NCBI GenBank assembly: GCA_937923485.1
Contig: CALDUE010000011.1
Coordinates: forward strand, 1 to 64,000
Source: an uncultured Saprospiraceae bacterium
Lineage (GTDB): Bacteria; Bacteroidota; Bacteroidia; Chitinophagales; Saprospiraceae
Direction: 5' to 3'
DNA: 64,000 nt
In this document: positions 44,422 through 53,566 of the stretch, piece after piece
How positions within the stretch are numbered: the stretch's first letter is position 1
Layout of the letters: every line of letters starts with the position of its first letter
Position numbers and translations under genes: made by a program
Notes under the pieces: model-generated
Seen by the model: only the letters and a program-made list of their open reading frames with translations
What the model was told of the DNA's origin: nothing
The model's database searches: none

Positions 44422-45372
44422 TTATTCAGGATTTGAAGCACCAAGCAGATAGAGTACGGCCATACGTACAGCTACACCATTTTCTACCTGTTGAAGAATT
44501 ACCGATTGCTCTGGATCGTCAGCAACCGCACTACTTATTTCAACTCCACGATTGATCGGACCAGGGTGCATGATCAGTATGTCCTTATCATGCTTTGCTA
44601 GACGTTCGCGCGTTAGGCCATACAGATTGTGGTATTCTCTCAAACTTGGGAAAAACTTAATGTCTTGGCGTTCGAGTTGTATACGCAGGACGTTGGCGAT
44701 GTCAGCCCAGGCCAATGCGTCATCGAGCTGATCGAAAACCTTTACACCCAATTTTGGCAGGTGAAACGGAATAAGAGAGGGTGGACCACAAACGGCAACC
44801 TTTGCACCCAGCTTTTGGAGGCAAAATATGTTACTCAGTGCTACACGGCTATGAAGAATATCTCCAATGATGACGACGCGTTTACCTGCTAATTTTTCAA
44901 ATCGTTGACGCATAGAAAATGCATCAAGTAGTGCTTGGGTCGGATGCTCATGCGTTCCATCACCTGCATTGATAATGTTCGCAGGAATGTGTTGAGCGAG
45001 AAATTGATGAGCCCCTGGAGCTGGGTGACGCATCACCACCATGTCGACTTTCATCGCCAAGATGTTTTGAACGGTATCTAATAAGGTTTCTCCCTTTTTT
45101 ACACTTGAACTAGAAGCGCTGAAATTGACGATATCTGCAGACAGTCGCTTCTCAGCAAGCTCGAAACTTATGCGGGTACGCGTAGAATTCTCAAAAAAGA
45201 TATTCGCAACCGTCGTGTCTCTAAGCGTCGGAACCTTACGGATCCTTCCTTGAAGCATGCTGCTGAACCCATCAGCAGTTGAAAAAATGAGCTCAATGTC
45301 CGCTTTTGTTAAATCGCGGATGCCAAGCAAATGCTTTGTGCTGAGTCGGGTGGAAGGAGTGGTATCGGTCAC
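44422..45372 (-). CDS. pyrB: Aspartate carbamoyltransferase catalytic subunit
   Basis: Second step of de novo pyrimidine synthesis, carbamoyl phosphate plus aspartate to carbamoyl aspartate. The 316-aa protein has the carbamoyl-phosphate loop FFENSTRTRISFELAEKRL, the SSSSVKKGETLLDT loop, HPAPGAHQFLA, DGTHEHPTQALLDAF and MHPGPINRGVE. No regulatory subunit (pyrI) is visible here. It starts at GTG with GTGA overlap of the pyrR stop, the usual pyrR-pyrB arrangement. Confidence 0.96.
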   Translation of the reverse strand: MTDTTPSTRLSTKHLLGIRDLTKADIELIFSTADGFSSMLQGRIRKVPTLRDTTVANIFFENSTRTRISFELAEKRLSADIVNFSASSSSVKKGETLLDTVQNILAMKVDMVVMRHPAPGAHQFLAQHIPANIINAGDGTHEHPTQALLDAFSMRQRFEKLAGKRVVIIGDILHSRVALSNIFCLQKLGAKVAVCGPPSLIPFHLPKLGVKVFDQLDDALAWADIANVLRIQLERQDIKFFPSLREYHNLYGLTRERLAKHDKDILIMHPGPINRGVEISSAVADDPEQSVILQQVENGVAVRMAVLYLLGASNPE

Positions 45373-45923
45373 TTGCGGCTAGCTTCTTTGTTAGGGTATA
45401 GCATGACTTCATCAATGCCGTCGTGCTTTTTCCAACGGACGCGCACGTAGGCTTGGCCGATGGCGTCGATCTGTACACCCATATAATCAGGTGTAATCGG
45501 GACTTCACGGTGAAACCTTCTTTCTACCATGACACAAAGCTCAACTTTGGAAGGGCGACCTAAGCTTTGCAGCGCGTTCATAGCCGCATTGATTGTCCGT
45601 CCTGTATACAGCACGTCATCTACTAAGATTACGCGCTGGCCCTGAGTGGAAAATGGCATTTCCATCGGATCGGGTAGCAATTGCTTTGTACCCGTTCGAA
45701 AGTCATCACGAAAGAAGGTGATGTCCAGTTTGCCGAAAGGTAGATGCGGCGCGTATTGGAGGAGACGCTCATGGAGCCGTTCAGCAAAAAAGGTCCCTCG
45801 CGGTTGAATGCCAACAAGTACGGTGTTTTCGAAGTCGCGGTAGCGTTCATGCAAATGCCTTGCAATGCGCTCAAGAACGAGCTTAATTTTGAGCTCTTCT
45901 AAGATGACTTTTTCCTGTGACAC
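45369..45923 (-). CDS. pyrR: PyrR: pyrimidine regulator / uracil phosphoribosyltransferase
   Basis: 184-aa type I phosphoribosyltransferase of the PyrR family, making UMP from uracil and PRPP and, in Gram-positives, controlling pyr mRNA attenuation. The PRPP-binding loop is VILVDDVLYTGRTINAAMNA, and VLVGIQPRGTFFAERL is the N-terminal PRT core. It starts at GTG 45923, immediately after a TAGATTTG promoter element, so the mRNA may be leaderless with no room for a PyrR attenuator. Regulation by attenuation is thus unsupported; enzymatic salvage is the safer role. It is coupled to pyrB. Confidence 0.93.
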   Translation of the reverse strand: MSQEKVILEELKIKLVLERIARHLHERYRDFENTVLVGIQPRGTFFAERLHERLLQYAPHLPFGKLDITFFRDDFRTGTKQLLPDPMEMPFSTQGQRVILVDDVLYTGRTINAAMNALQSLGRPSKVELCVMVERRFHREVPITPDYMGVQIDAIGQAYVRVRWKKHDGIDEVMLYPNKEASRK

Positions 45924-45927
45924 GGCA

Positions 45928-45960
45928 CAAATCTAAGGTTATATCGAGGCTTCGACGAAA
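45928..45960 (-). promoter_or_regulatory. pyrR promoter (TTTC-N21-TAGATTTG), leaderless
   Basis: On the minus strand TAGATTTG (45935-45928) fits TAnnTTTG, with TTTC 21 bp upstream as a near -33 box. Only four bases separate it from the GTG start codon, so transcription would begin at or next to the GTG. Confidence 0.6.
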
Positions 45961-45984
45961 GGCATTTTCTACATCTTAGAAAGA

Positions 45985-47637
45985 CTACTGACGCTTTTTG
46001 GCGTAGTTGTCTTTCAAGGTGACTGTACGGTTGAAGATTTGACGATCACTTGTCGAATCTGGATCTACAGCAAAATATCCCTTTCTTAGAAATTGTACCA
46101 CTTCGCCTTTCGGCAAAACAGCTGCTGCGGGTTCAATCCAAGCTTCTATAGTTTCCATTGAGTTTGGATTTAAAAATTCACGGAAGTCTTTGCCTTCGTG
46201 TGAATCGGGCGTCTCATCGGTAAAGAGGCGATCGTAAAGATTTATCGTCGCTGGAACAGCTGTTCCTTCGTGAACCCAGTGAATAGTCCCTTTGGGCTTC
46301 AACCCACTTGTGTCCGAACCACTTTTACTTTCTGGGAAATAGCGTGCTTTTACTTCGATAATATTACCATCAGCATCTTTAACTGCTTCGTCTGCTTCGA
46401 TGATGAAACCACTCTTGAGGCGAACCATTCCTCCTAATTTGAGTCGGAAATATTTGCGATTTGCTTCTTCTTTGAAATCGTCTTTTTCGATGAATAGATT
46501 CCTTCCGAAAGTTAGGTTTCGCGTTCCTGCTTCTTCATCTTCAGGGTTGTTCGCGGTCTCGATAAGCTCTGTTTGACCTTCTGGGTAATTAGTAATTGTA
46601 AGCTTGATAGGATCGAGTACAGCCATCATCCGTTTTGCGGAAGCATTAAGATGTTGCCTGACGAAAAACTCAAGAAGGGAGAGGTCAATCAATTTATCTC
46701 TCTTGGCAACGCCTACGCGATCGTTGAACTCACGGATTGCTGCTGCCGGATAGCCACGACGTCGAGCGCCGCTAATAGTAGGCATACGCGGGTCATCCCA
46801 ACCGGTAACATCACCTTCCCTCACCATTTGGATCATCTTCCGCTTACCCATTACAGTATAGGTGAAGTTGAGTCGTGCGAATTCGATTTGACGGCTTGGA
46901 AAGATGCCGAGCTTCTCAATAAACCAATTGTATACGGGGCGGTGGTTTTCGAACTCTAGGGTACAAACGGAGTGTGAGATGTTTTCGATTGAATCACTCT
47001 GGCCGTGGGCGAAGTCATACATCGGATAAATACACCAAGCGTCGCCGGTGCGGTGGTGTGTAGCGTGCTTAATACGATAGATGAGCGGATCACGCATCAA
47101 CATGTTTGGACTCGTCATGTCAATTTTAGCGCGAAGAATGCGTGCTCCATCAGGAAACTCACCTTTTCGCATGCGCTCAAATAGGTCTAGGTTTTCAGCG
47201 ACGCTTCGGTCGCGGAACGGAGAATTTGTTCCTGGCTTGGTCGGAGTGCCTTTTTGCTCTGCGATAAGCTCTGGTGATTGGTCATCTACATAGGCATCGC
47301 CTTGCTCAATAAGTTGTTTTGCGAAAGCGTAGAGCCGATCAAAATAATCTGAGGCGTAAAATTCACGATCTTCCCAATCAAAGCCAAGCCATTTCACATC
47401 CTCTCGGATCGCATTTACATACTCGGTTTCTTCAACCAATGGATTGGTATCGTCGAAGCGAAGGTTTGTTTTGCCTCCAAACTTCTTTGCTGTGGTGAAT
47501 TGAAGACAAATTGAGAATGCGTGACCGAGGTGAAGGTATCCATTTGGCTCAGGCGGAAAACGCATGTGCACTTGCTCGAATCGACCATTATTGAGGTCTT
47601 CGACGATGAATTCTTCGATAAAATTGTTGGTGTCCAT
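45985..47637 (-). CDS. glnS: Glutaminyl-tRNA synthetase
   Basis: Class I synthetase charging tRNA-Gln directly, 550 aa. The active-site block RFPPEPNGYLHLGHAFSI has the HIGH motif. The KMSKS-type loop reads TVMGKRKMIQMV, where the usual Ser is Gly. DDPRMPTISGARRRG and the two C-terminal anticodon-binding beta-barrels (PKGTIHWVHEGTAVPATI) are as in bacterial GlnRS. Upstream TACTTTTACGGCC resembles the promoter word of argS and the ABC-F gene with one mismatch. It is 61 bp upstream of pyrR. Confidence 0.95.
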   Translation of the reverse strand: MDTNNFIEEFIVEDLNNGRFEQVHMRFPPEPNGYLHLGHAFSICLQFTTAKKFGGKTNLRFDDTNPLVEETEYVNAIREDVKWLGFDWEDREFYASDYFDRLYAFAKQLIEQGDAYVDDQSPELIAEQKGTPTKPGTNSPFRDRSVAENLDLFERMRKGEFPDGARILRAKIDMTSPNMLMRDPLIYRIKHATHHRTGDAWCIYPMYDFAHGQSDSIENISHSVCTLEFENHRPVYNWFIEKLGIFPSRQIEFARLNFTYTVMGKRKMIQMVREGDVTGWDDPRMPTISGARRRGYPAAAIREFNDRVGVAKRDKLIDLSLLEFFVRQHLNASAKRMMAVLDPIKLTITNYPEGQTELIETANNPEDEEAGTRNLTFGRNLFIEKDDFKEEANRKYFRLKLGGMVRLKSGFIIEADEAVKDADGNIIEVKARYFPESKSGSDTSGLKPKGTIHWVHEGTAVPATINLYDRLFTDETPDSHEGKDFREFLNPNSMETIEAWIEPAAAVLPKGEVVQFLRKGYFAVDPDSTSDRQIFNRTVTLKDNYAKKRQ

Positions 47638-47725
47638 TGAATGTGCTTAGGCCGTAAAAGTAGCCTTTGTTACGAGAGGCTGGTATTTCTACGGACGTTT
47701 TTACAAATAGTAGCGTTATTAGAGT

Positions 47726-48316
47726 GTGAAAAGACTCAAAGGGACGTTAATACTACTGGTTTCATTGCTGTTTTGCGGAAGCGTGGCCTTTGCGCAAGTA
47801 GAATGGTTGCCACTACGCATCGATAATGAAAAGAAGCCAATCGCTTTTTTCCCAGGACAAATTGAAGAGATAAGTGATACGGTACCGACAGCGCTTGGGG
47901 AGATGCCCTTTACCACCTATTTTACCAAGGATGATGATGCATTGACGGGTAATCGTCTATATATGATGACCGTTATCGATTACGCTAGGGGTGCTTTTCC
48001 TGCTGATAGTATAGAAAGGAGAAATGCATTTTTTGAGCAAACGGTATCAGCTGCACATGAATCCATTGGAGGGGAGGTAGTAATTTCTCAGCCGACCAAG
48101 TCGGGAACCCATGAAGGATGGATTTTCCGTATTAACTATGGAGAAGAGCGACCAACGGTGGTTAGAAACCGCATGTATATTGTTGGAGATCGCTACTACC
48201 ATCAACAAGTATTTTCTTTTATGAAGGATGGCGGAGTCAAAAGTCGTGAGCGATTCTTTGATAATTTTAATCCTATAGAGCCTGCACCGCCTAAGAGCCT
48301 ATCTAAGAAGTCTTAG
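47726..48316 (+). CDS. Secreted protein of unknown function
   Basis: 196-aa exported protein starting at GTG 47726 with signal peptide MKRLKGTLILLVSLLFCGSV ending AFAQ. The mature part is mixed alpha/beta (FPGQIEEISDTVPTALGEMP, RLYMMTVIDYARGAFPADSI, GWIFRINYGEERPTVVRNRM, YYHQQVFSFM). It looks like the small family with F-P-G-x-x and a fused RxYxVG strand seen in Bacteroidota, but I cannot name it. It is divergent from glnS across 88 bp. A 13-bp variant of the iterated word (GTTTTGCGGAAGC, 47770) lies in its signal-peptide codons. Confidence 0.72.
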   Translation: MKRLKGTLILLVSLLFCGSVAFAQVEWLPLRIDNEKKPIAFFPGQIEEISDTVPTALGEMPFTTYFTKDDDALTGNRLYMMTVIDYARGAFPADSIERRNAFFEQTVSAAHESIGGEVVISQPTKSGTHEGWIFRINYGEERPTVVRNRMYIVGDRYYHQQVFSFMKDGGVKSRERFFDNFNPIEPAPPKSLSKKS

Positions 48317-48398
48317 GCCAGCGCCTTGAATTACCTTGCAGTTAAACCCACGAAGGACAAATTCGTAGACGTATACTAGCGCTAGAAAATTCAAGGCC

Positions 48399-48860
48399 AT
48401 GAAGATTGCAGTGTTCCCCGGAAGTTTTGATCCAATTACAACGGGTCATGTCGATCTAGTAAAAAGAGCGTTACCTCTATTTGATAAGATTTATATCGCG
48501 ATTGGGGTAAACTCGCAGAAGAAGTATCTCAACGATCTTGATACGAGACTGAGATGGATAAAAGAGACTTTTGCTAACGAAGAGAAAGTAGTCGTGGATA
48601 GTTTTGAGAAACTCACCGCTCACTACTGTCAGCGTATTGGAGCGCGCTATCTGCTTCGTGGATTACGAAATGCATCTGATTTCGATTACGAAAAGACGAT
48701 TAGTCAATTGAATGATATTGTAGGGGGAGGCTTAGAAACGGTATTCCTTATTTCAAGACCGGCGTATTCTCATATCTCAAGCACCATTGTTAGAGAGATT
48801 ATAAAGGGTGGGGGAGATGCTAGCTCTTTTTTGCCAGAGGCTGTGTTGAAGGATATTTAG
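48399..48860 (+). CDS. coaD: Phosphopantetheine adenylyltransferase CoaD
   Basis: Penultimate step of coenzyme A synthesis: 4'-phosphopantetheine plus ATP to dephospho-CoA. The 153-aa protein has the nucleotidyltransferase motif FPGSFDPITTGHVDLV (with T/HxGH), LLRGLRNASDFDYE and the C-terminal ISSTIVREI with the ISST loop. Length and motifs are standard. It ends at a strong hairpin terminator. Confidence 0.96.
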   Translation: MKIAVFPGSFDPITTGHVDLVKRALPLFDKIYIAIGVNSQKKYLNDLDTRLRWIKETFANEEKVVVDSFEKLTAHYCQRIGARYLLRGLRNASDFDYEKTISQLNDIVGGGLETVFLISRPAYSHISSTIVREIIKGGGDASSFLPEAVLKDI

Positions 48861-48879
48861 CTCTGCAAAGGCCAAGCAT

Positions 48880-48917
48880 AAAAAAAGCCGCACACATCTT
48901 TCGATGTGTGCGGCTTT
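48880..48917. terminator. Bidirectional terminator between coaD and the HhH gene
   Basis: AAAAAAGCCGCACACATC pairs with GATGTGTGCGGCTTTT over a TTTC loop. A-run and T-run flank both sides, so it can terminate the two convergent genes. Confidence 0.92.
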
Positions 48918-48942
48918 TGCATTTAGAATCTCCTCTAAGAGA

Positions 48943-51621
48943 TTACTTCTTCTTCGCTGCTGGCTTGCGCTTAGCAGCTGTCTTCTTCGCCGCTGGCTTA
49001 GCCTTAGCAGTTGTCTTCTTAGCTGCTGGTTTAGCTTTTGCAGCTGTCTTCTTAGCTGCTGGTTTAGCTTTTGCGGCTGTCTTGCGAGTAGCGGTCTTAG
49101 CTTTTGCAGCAGGCTTCTTCTTAGCAGCTGCTTTGCGAGCACTAGGCTTCGCTTTAGCGGTAGTTTTAACTGCGCGAGTGCTAGACTTGGACATGTACTT
49201 CCCAGCAGCTTCTTTCACTTTTGTGCCGTTGGTATTACGTGCTCCTGACTCATCAACGAGTTGCTCAAGAGCGTCATCGTTCATTTTGATGATATCAGCA
49301 TAGGTTTTCACACCTCGCGTACGGAACATTTGTTGAGCCTTTGGTCCGATACCCTTGATACGAGTCAAGTCGTCACCGTCAGCAGGTGCAGTTGCAGCTT
49401 TCGCCTTCTTAGCAGGAGCTCCAGCAGGAGTTGAATACTTAGAAGGGTCAATTAGGTGCCAGTCGCCTTTTGCAGCTTGAGCAGCAACATTTTTCCAGTC
49501 ACGAACATTTGCTTTAGCAACACGGTATCCAACTTCGTCACGAATCGCTTCAAGTGAAGAAATGGTAGCTTTTGCTAGTTGCGCATATGTCTTTACGCCA
49601 GCAGCAAACAGCTTCTCTTGCACTTTAGCTCCAATTCCTGGAAGGTCAGTTAGCGTTTCAGCTCCTTCAGGTAAAGCAGTTTTAGCTTTCGCCTTACGCT
49701 TCTTTCCTGATTTCGCTTTTTTCGCCTTCTTCGGTACTGGTGGGTACTCTTCGTGCTTGCCGTCTTTAGCAAGAGCAGCTACAGTCTTCCAGTAGTCAAC
49801 AGCGAATCCTTTGTACTTAGGACCAGAAGCTTCTGAAACAACAACAAGTTTCTCTAAAGAAGCATTGGCTAACTGATTAAAAGTTTTGATGCCATTTGCA
49901 TTCATTGCCTCAACAACTTTAGCGCCTACACTAGGTAGAGAGATAAGGTCATTGTTGTTTTTAGGCGCTGGAGCTGGGCGTGAGGTACGCTTAGCTCGCT
50001 TGGCACCTTTAACTTTCTTTGGCTTAGGAGCAGTAGGTGGCTTAACTGGAATTTTATCGAAGTCTCCTGCATGTGCATGAGCAGCTGATTGTTTCCAGAA
50101 GTTAATGTCAAAACGTGCGAAACGACGTCCAGCATTTTCTTTAATCGCAGTGAGAATATCATCCTTCGCGCGAGCGAGTTGAGAGAAGGTACTGATACCT
50201 TTTTCGTTCATCGCAGTCTTGACGCTTGGTCCAACACCAGGCAGTACATCAAGGTCCTTATTAGTAGCTTTCTGAAGACGAGCTATATGACGCTCTGTTG
50301 CTGAAAGTTTTGATGTCGGAGCAGCTGCCTGCTTGTCGACCTTTACAGCCTTATTCAATTTCCCAAATCGTCCTTCGGCAGCATACTTAGCTTGACGCTG
50401 GAGAAAAGCGATATTGATATTCTTGTATTTTCCTTTGGTTTGGCTTCTAGCATTTTCCAAAACATCCTTATCAGCTGATGCTACATCGGAGAATGTATTG
50501 ATGTTTGCTTTGTGAAGAGCCGCGACGAGTTGCGCGCCGACACCAGGTAATACATGAAGATCATTAGGATTAATGACCTTTTCTTTCTTAGTTCTTCCTT
50601 TTTTAACTTTTGCCTTCGGCATCGGCTTTGGAGGAGTCGGCATTGATTTCGCACCTGCGAGCTTTTTCTCTCCGACTTTGCGGAAGTAGCTCATGTCGAA
50701 ATTAACGAAAGGTCGACCACCTTCAGTACGAAGTTTCTCGAGCTTCTCATCAGTTAATGCAGCAAGATCCTTGAAGGTCTTAATTCCGTTAGCAATCATT
50801 GCATTCAACATCTGCGGTCCTACTTTAGGAACAGAGTTGAGATCATCGTCTGCTAGTGCACTGAGGTCAATTTTAGCGTCCTTCTTGCTCGTAACTTTTA
50901 CGGCTTTCGGTGGAGCTCCGATCTTGTCCCATTCGCCAGCAACAGCATGAGCAGCAGCAGCACGCCAGAAGGTAGGATCGAAATTCTTGAAACGACGTCC
51001 AGCATTTGCGCGAACTTTTTCAAGAGCTTTATCTGATGCTTTAGAAAGCGCAGCAAAAGTTTTAATTCCAGCGTCATGAAGACCATCAACTACACTTTTA
51101 CCAACGAGTGGTAGGCGATGAAGATCTCCAGGGCCAATTGGCTTACGAGGGCGACCGCCACCTTTTCCGCCACGCTTGCGCGTAGGTGTGATGAAACTTA
51201 GTCGTGGTTGAATCCGCTTAGCTCCAAGGCTGTGGTCAGGGAAATATTTTTTTGCTTCTTCGGTACTACCCACTGGAAGAAATTCCTCTTCAACAATAAG
51301 ACCTTTATCGTCCCAGCGACGAGCAACAAGTAATAACATCTTGAAACGCTCATCGTTTGAAGGATCGCCTTCGATAGAGAATAAAGATACACTCGTGTTA
51401 TCTTCTTCGATAGCGCGACTCGCGAGTACCTCAACACTACCTTTTGATCCAATACGCTCCTCGAGGGCTGCAAGATCTTGGTGGTACTGTTTGCCCTTTT
51501 GGTTAAAAAGGTTTAATGTGTGAATACGCGCAGACTTATGATGGAAGTCTTTTGCCGCGTCTACAAACTTACGCTTTGCAAGTTTATTGTCTATTTTTTC
51601 TAGACTCGTGGTTACATTCAT
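48943..51621 (-). CDS. HhH-array protein with histone H1-like C-terminal tail
   Basis: 892-aa soluble, highly basic protein. After an N-terminal domain of about 150 residues that I do not recognise come seven modules of about 65-70 residues. Each has a helix-hairpin-helix core (LPGVGAQLVAALHKANINTF, LPGVGPSVKTAMNEKGISTF, LPGIGAKVQEKLFAAGVKTY) followed in most by an AGRRF-x-x-FD-x-x-FW tail, spaced by Lys/Pro-rich linkers. The C-terminus is an H1-like tail of KPAAKKTAAKA-type repeats. HhH and AKP-rich tails both bind DNA without sequence specificity, so a nucleoid or DNA-bridging role is inferred. ATG 51621 is preferred over the track's TTG at 51648. Confidence 0.75.
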   Translation of the reverse strand: MNVTTSLEKIDNKLAKRKFVDAAKDFHHKSARIHTLNLFNQKGKQYHQDLAALEERIGSKGSVEVLASRAIEEDNTSVSLFSIEGDPSNDERFKMLLLVARRWDDKGLIVEEEFLPVGSTEEAKKYFPDHSLGAKRIQPRLSFITPTRKRGGKGGGRPRKPIGPGDLHRLPLVGKSVVDGLHDAGIKTFAALSKASDKALEKVRANAGRRFKNFDPTFWRAAAAHAVAGEWDKIGAPPKAVKVTSKKDAKIDLSALADDDLNSVPKVGPQMLNAMIANGIKTFKDLAALTDEKLEKLRTEGGRPFVNFDMSYFRKVGEKKLAGAKSMPTPPKPMPKAKVKKGRTKKEKVINPNDLHVLPGVGAQLVAALHKANINTFSDVASADKDVLENARSQTKGKYKNINIAFLQRQAKYAAEGRFGKLNKAVKVDKQAAAPTSKLSATERHIARLQKATNKDLDVLPGVGPSVKTAMNEKGISTFSQLARAKDDILTAIKENAGRRFARFDINFWKQSAAHAHAGDFDKIPVKPPTAPKPKKVKGAKRAKRTSRPAPAPKNNNDLISLPSVGAKVVEAMNANGIKTFNQLANASLEKLVVVSEASGPKYKGFAVDYWKTVAALAKDGKHEEYPPVPKKAKKAKSGKKRKAKAKTALPEGAETLTDLPGIGAKVQEKLFAAGVKTYAQLAKATISSLEAIRDEVGYRVAKANVRDWKNVAAQAAKGDWHLIDPSKYSTPAGAPAKKAKAATAPADGDDLTRIKGIGPKAQQMFRTRGVKTYADIIKMNDDALEQLVDESGARNTNGTKVKEAAGKYMSKSSTRAVKTTAKAKPSARKAAAKKKPAAKAKTATRKTAAKAKPAAKKTAAKAKPAAKKTTAKAKPAAKKTAAKRKPAAKKK

Positions 51622-51869
51622 GTTCGAATGGTGCTTAGTTAGTTTCAAAAAATGTGTTAAAAGCTGCGCAAAATTAACGGTATATTTCTTTTATGCAAAC
51701 TATTGTTAAGATTAATATTCAATTCACTAGCTTTCTTTTTCCAGCCAATATTTAATTGATACTACGGGACAAATCCAACTAGGGTTGCGTACAGAGATTG
51801 TGAACGTTTGATCATTTCTTGGCTTAATGATGTTACATTCGCCGAACGTTCTAACCCTAAAACGAAAAC
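51622..51869. other. Divergent intergenic region between HhH gene and pruA
   Basis: 248 bp, AT-rich on its left side, with no ORF I trust. It must hold the promoters of both divergent genes. The pruA promoter candidate is at 51807-51841; I could not place a clean TAnnTTTG for the HhH gene. Confidence 0.5.
51807..51841 (+). promoter_or_regulatory. Candidate pruA promoter (TTTG-N23-TACATTCG)
   Basis: TTTG at 51807-51810 and TACATTCG at 51834-51841 (one mismatch to TAnnTTTG), spacer 23 bp, which is at the long end. The ATG follows 28 bp after the -7 element. Confidence 0.5.
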
Positions 51870-53498
51870 ATGTCAAAAGCAATTTTTGAAGTCCCTCTGC
51901 CGTACAACGAACCTGTTACTCCATATGCTCCTGGAGACGCTGCTACACTTCAATTACACGATGAACTTGCTCGAATGGAATCTGAAAAGATCGAAATATT
52001 CCAGCGAATCAACGGAAAGAAAGTAGGAGGTAAATCAAAGCGCACTATTCGCCAACCTCACGACCACAAAAAAATACTTGGATCTTTTTATCGAGGAACC
52101 AAGTCGGATGTAAGCGACGCGATTGATGCAGCACTCAAGGCCCGAGAGCAGTGGGCTGCTACTTCTTGGGAGCATCGTGCATCAATTTTTTTACGAGCAG
52201 CAGACTTATTAAGTGGTCCATATAGAGCACGAATGAATGCTGCAACAATGCTCGGCCAATCCAAAACTGCCTACCAAGCAGAGATAGATGCGACCGCAGA
52301 ATTTTGTGACTTCCTCAGATTCAATGCTACGTATATGCAGCAGATCTATGAGCAGCAACCTGAATCAGAACAAGGCATCTGGAATCGCCTCACTTATCGT
52401 CCACTTGAAGGGTTTGTATTTGCAATAACTCCTTTCAACTTTACGAGTATTGCGGGCAACCTCTGTGCAGCTCCAGCAATGCTCGGAAATGTATGTGTCT
52501 GGAAACCTGCCGAAACGCAGATATACAGCGCTCATGTAATCATGGATCTGTTTGAAGAGGCAGGCTTGCCTCCAGGGGTCATTAACTTAGTGTTTACAGA
52601 TGGACCTGCGGCTGGAGATGTAGTATTCAAGCATCCAGATTTTGCTGGACTTCATTTTACAGGAAGTACCAAGGTCTTTAAAGAACTTTGGGGTACCATC
52701 GGGGCAAATATCAGCCTCTATAAAACCTACCCACGAATAGTAGGTGAAACTGGAGGTAAGGATTTTGTCATCGCACATAAATCATCCGATCCCGAGCAGG
52801 TTGCCGTAGCGCTTTTGAGAGGTGCATTTGAGTTCCAAGGACAGAAATGTTCTGCGGCATCACGAGCTTACTTGCCTAAGAGTCTTTGGCCTAAGATTAA
52901 GAAGCGCATGGTCGCCGATATGAAGACACTGAAGATGGGTACGCCTACAGATTTTACAAACTTCTTAGGCGCAGTAATTGATGAGCGGGCATTTGATCGT
53001 ATAACTGCGTACATCGAGCGTGCAAAAGCTGATAAGAAGTCAACTATCATAGCTGGTGGTGGCTTTGACAAGTCAGAAGGTTACTTCATCGAGCCGACTG
53101 TGATTGTAACGACTGATCCACATTCTGAGACTATGGAAGAAGAACTCTTCGGTCCAGTATTGACGATATATGTATACGCAGATAAAGATTGGAAGAAAGC
53201 GCTGAAGCTTGTTGATTCAACCTCTCCATATGCACTTACTGGTGCTGTATTTGCCAATGACCGCTATGCGATTACTGAAGCAGAAATAGCACTAGAAAAC
53301 GCCGCAGGTAACTTCTACATCAATGATAAACCTACCGGTGCAGTCGTTGGTCAGCAACCTTTTGGAGGAGCCCGCGGAAGTGGAACGAACGATAAGGCTG
53401 GTTCAATCTTGAATCTATATCGCTGGTTAAGTCCACGATTAATCAAGGAGAACTTGAATCCACCTCGTGATTATCGCTATCCATTCTTGGCTGAATAG
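51870..53498 (+). CDS. pruA: L-glutamate gamma-semialdehyde dehydrogenase (P5C dehydrogenase)
   Basis: NAD-dependent aldehyde dehydrogenase completing proline catabolism to glutamate, 542 aa. The catalytic Cys is in FQGQKCSAASRAYLP and the general-base Glu in IVGETGGKDFVI. AITPFNFTSIAGNLCAAPAM binds cofactor, and the C-terminal PTGAVVGQQPFGGARGSGTN is diagnostic of the P5CDH group. No proline dehydrogenase domain is fused and no prodh gene is in the window. It ends at a hairpin terminator. Confidence 0.95.
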   Translation: MSKAIFEVPLPYNEPVTPYAPGDAATLQLHDELARMESEKIEIFQRINGKKVGGKSKRTIRQPHDHKKILGSFYRGTKSDVSDAIDAALKAREQWAATSWEHRASIFLRAADLLSGPYRARMNAATMLGQSKTAYQAEIDATAEFCDFLRFNATYMQQIYEQQPESEQGIWNRLTYRPLEGFVFAITPFNFTSIAGNLCAAPAMLGNVCVWKPAETQIYSAHVIMDLFEEAGLPPGVINLVFTDGPAAGDVVFKHPDFAGLHFTGSTKVFKELWGTIGANISLYKTYPRIVGETGGKDFVIAHKSSDPEQVAVALLRGAFEFQGQKCSAASRAYLPKSLWPKIKKRMVADMKTLKMGTPTDFTNFLGAVIDERAFDRITAYIERAKADKKSTIIAGGGFDKSEGYFIEPTVIVTTDPHSETMEEELFGPVLTIYVYADKDWKKALKLVDSTSPYALTGAVFANDRYAITEAEIALENAAGNFYINDKPTGAVVGQQPFGGARGSGTNDKAGSILNLYRWLSPRLIKENLNPPRDYRYPFLAE

Positions 53499-53521
53499 GA
53501 TTTAAAAGCCGAAATTTAAGT

Positions 53522-53566
53522 GCGTAGTTAGTTCAAGTATGTGACTTGTAGCTAACTACGTATTTT
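53522..53566. terminator. Hairpin terminator between pruA and the convergent hydrolase
   Basis: GCGTAGTTAG..CAAGT pairs with ACTTG..CTAACTACGT, followed by ATTTTTATTT on the plus strand. It ends pruA and touches the stop codon of the convergent gene, which it may also terminate. Confidence 0.82.

Noticed and set aside
48908-49303. Plus-strand ORFs of 114-131 aa rich in Ala/Leu/Phe over the HhH gene 3' end
   Set aside because: They are the antisense reading of the KPAAK repeats, not membrane proteins.
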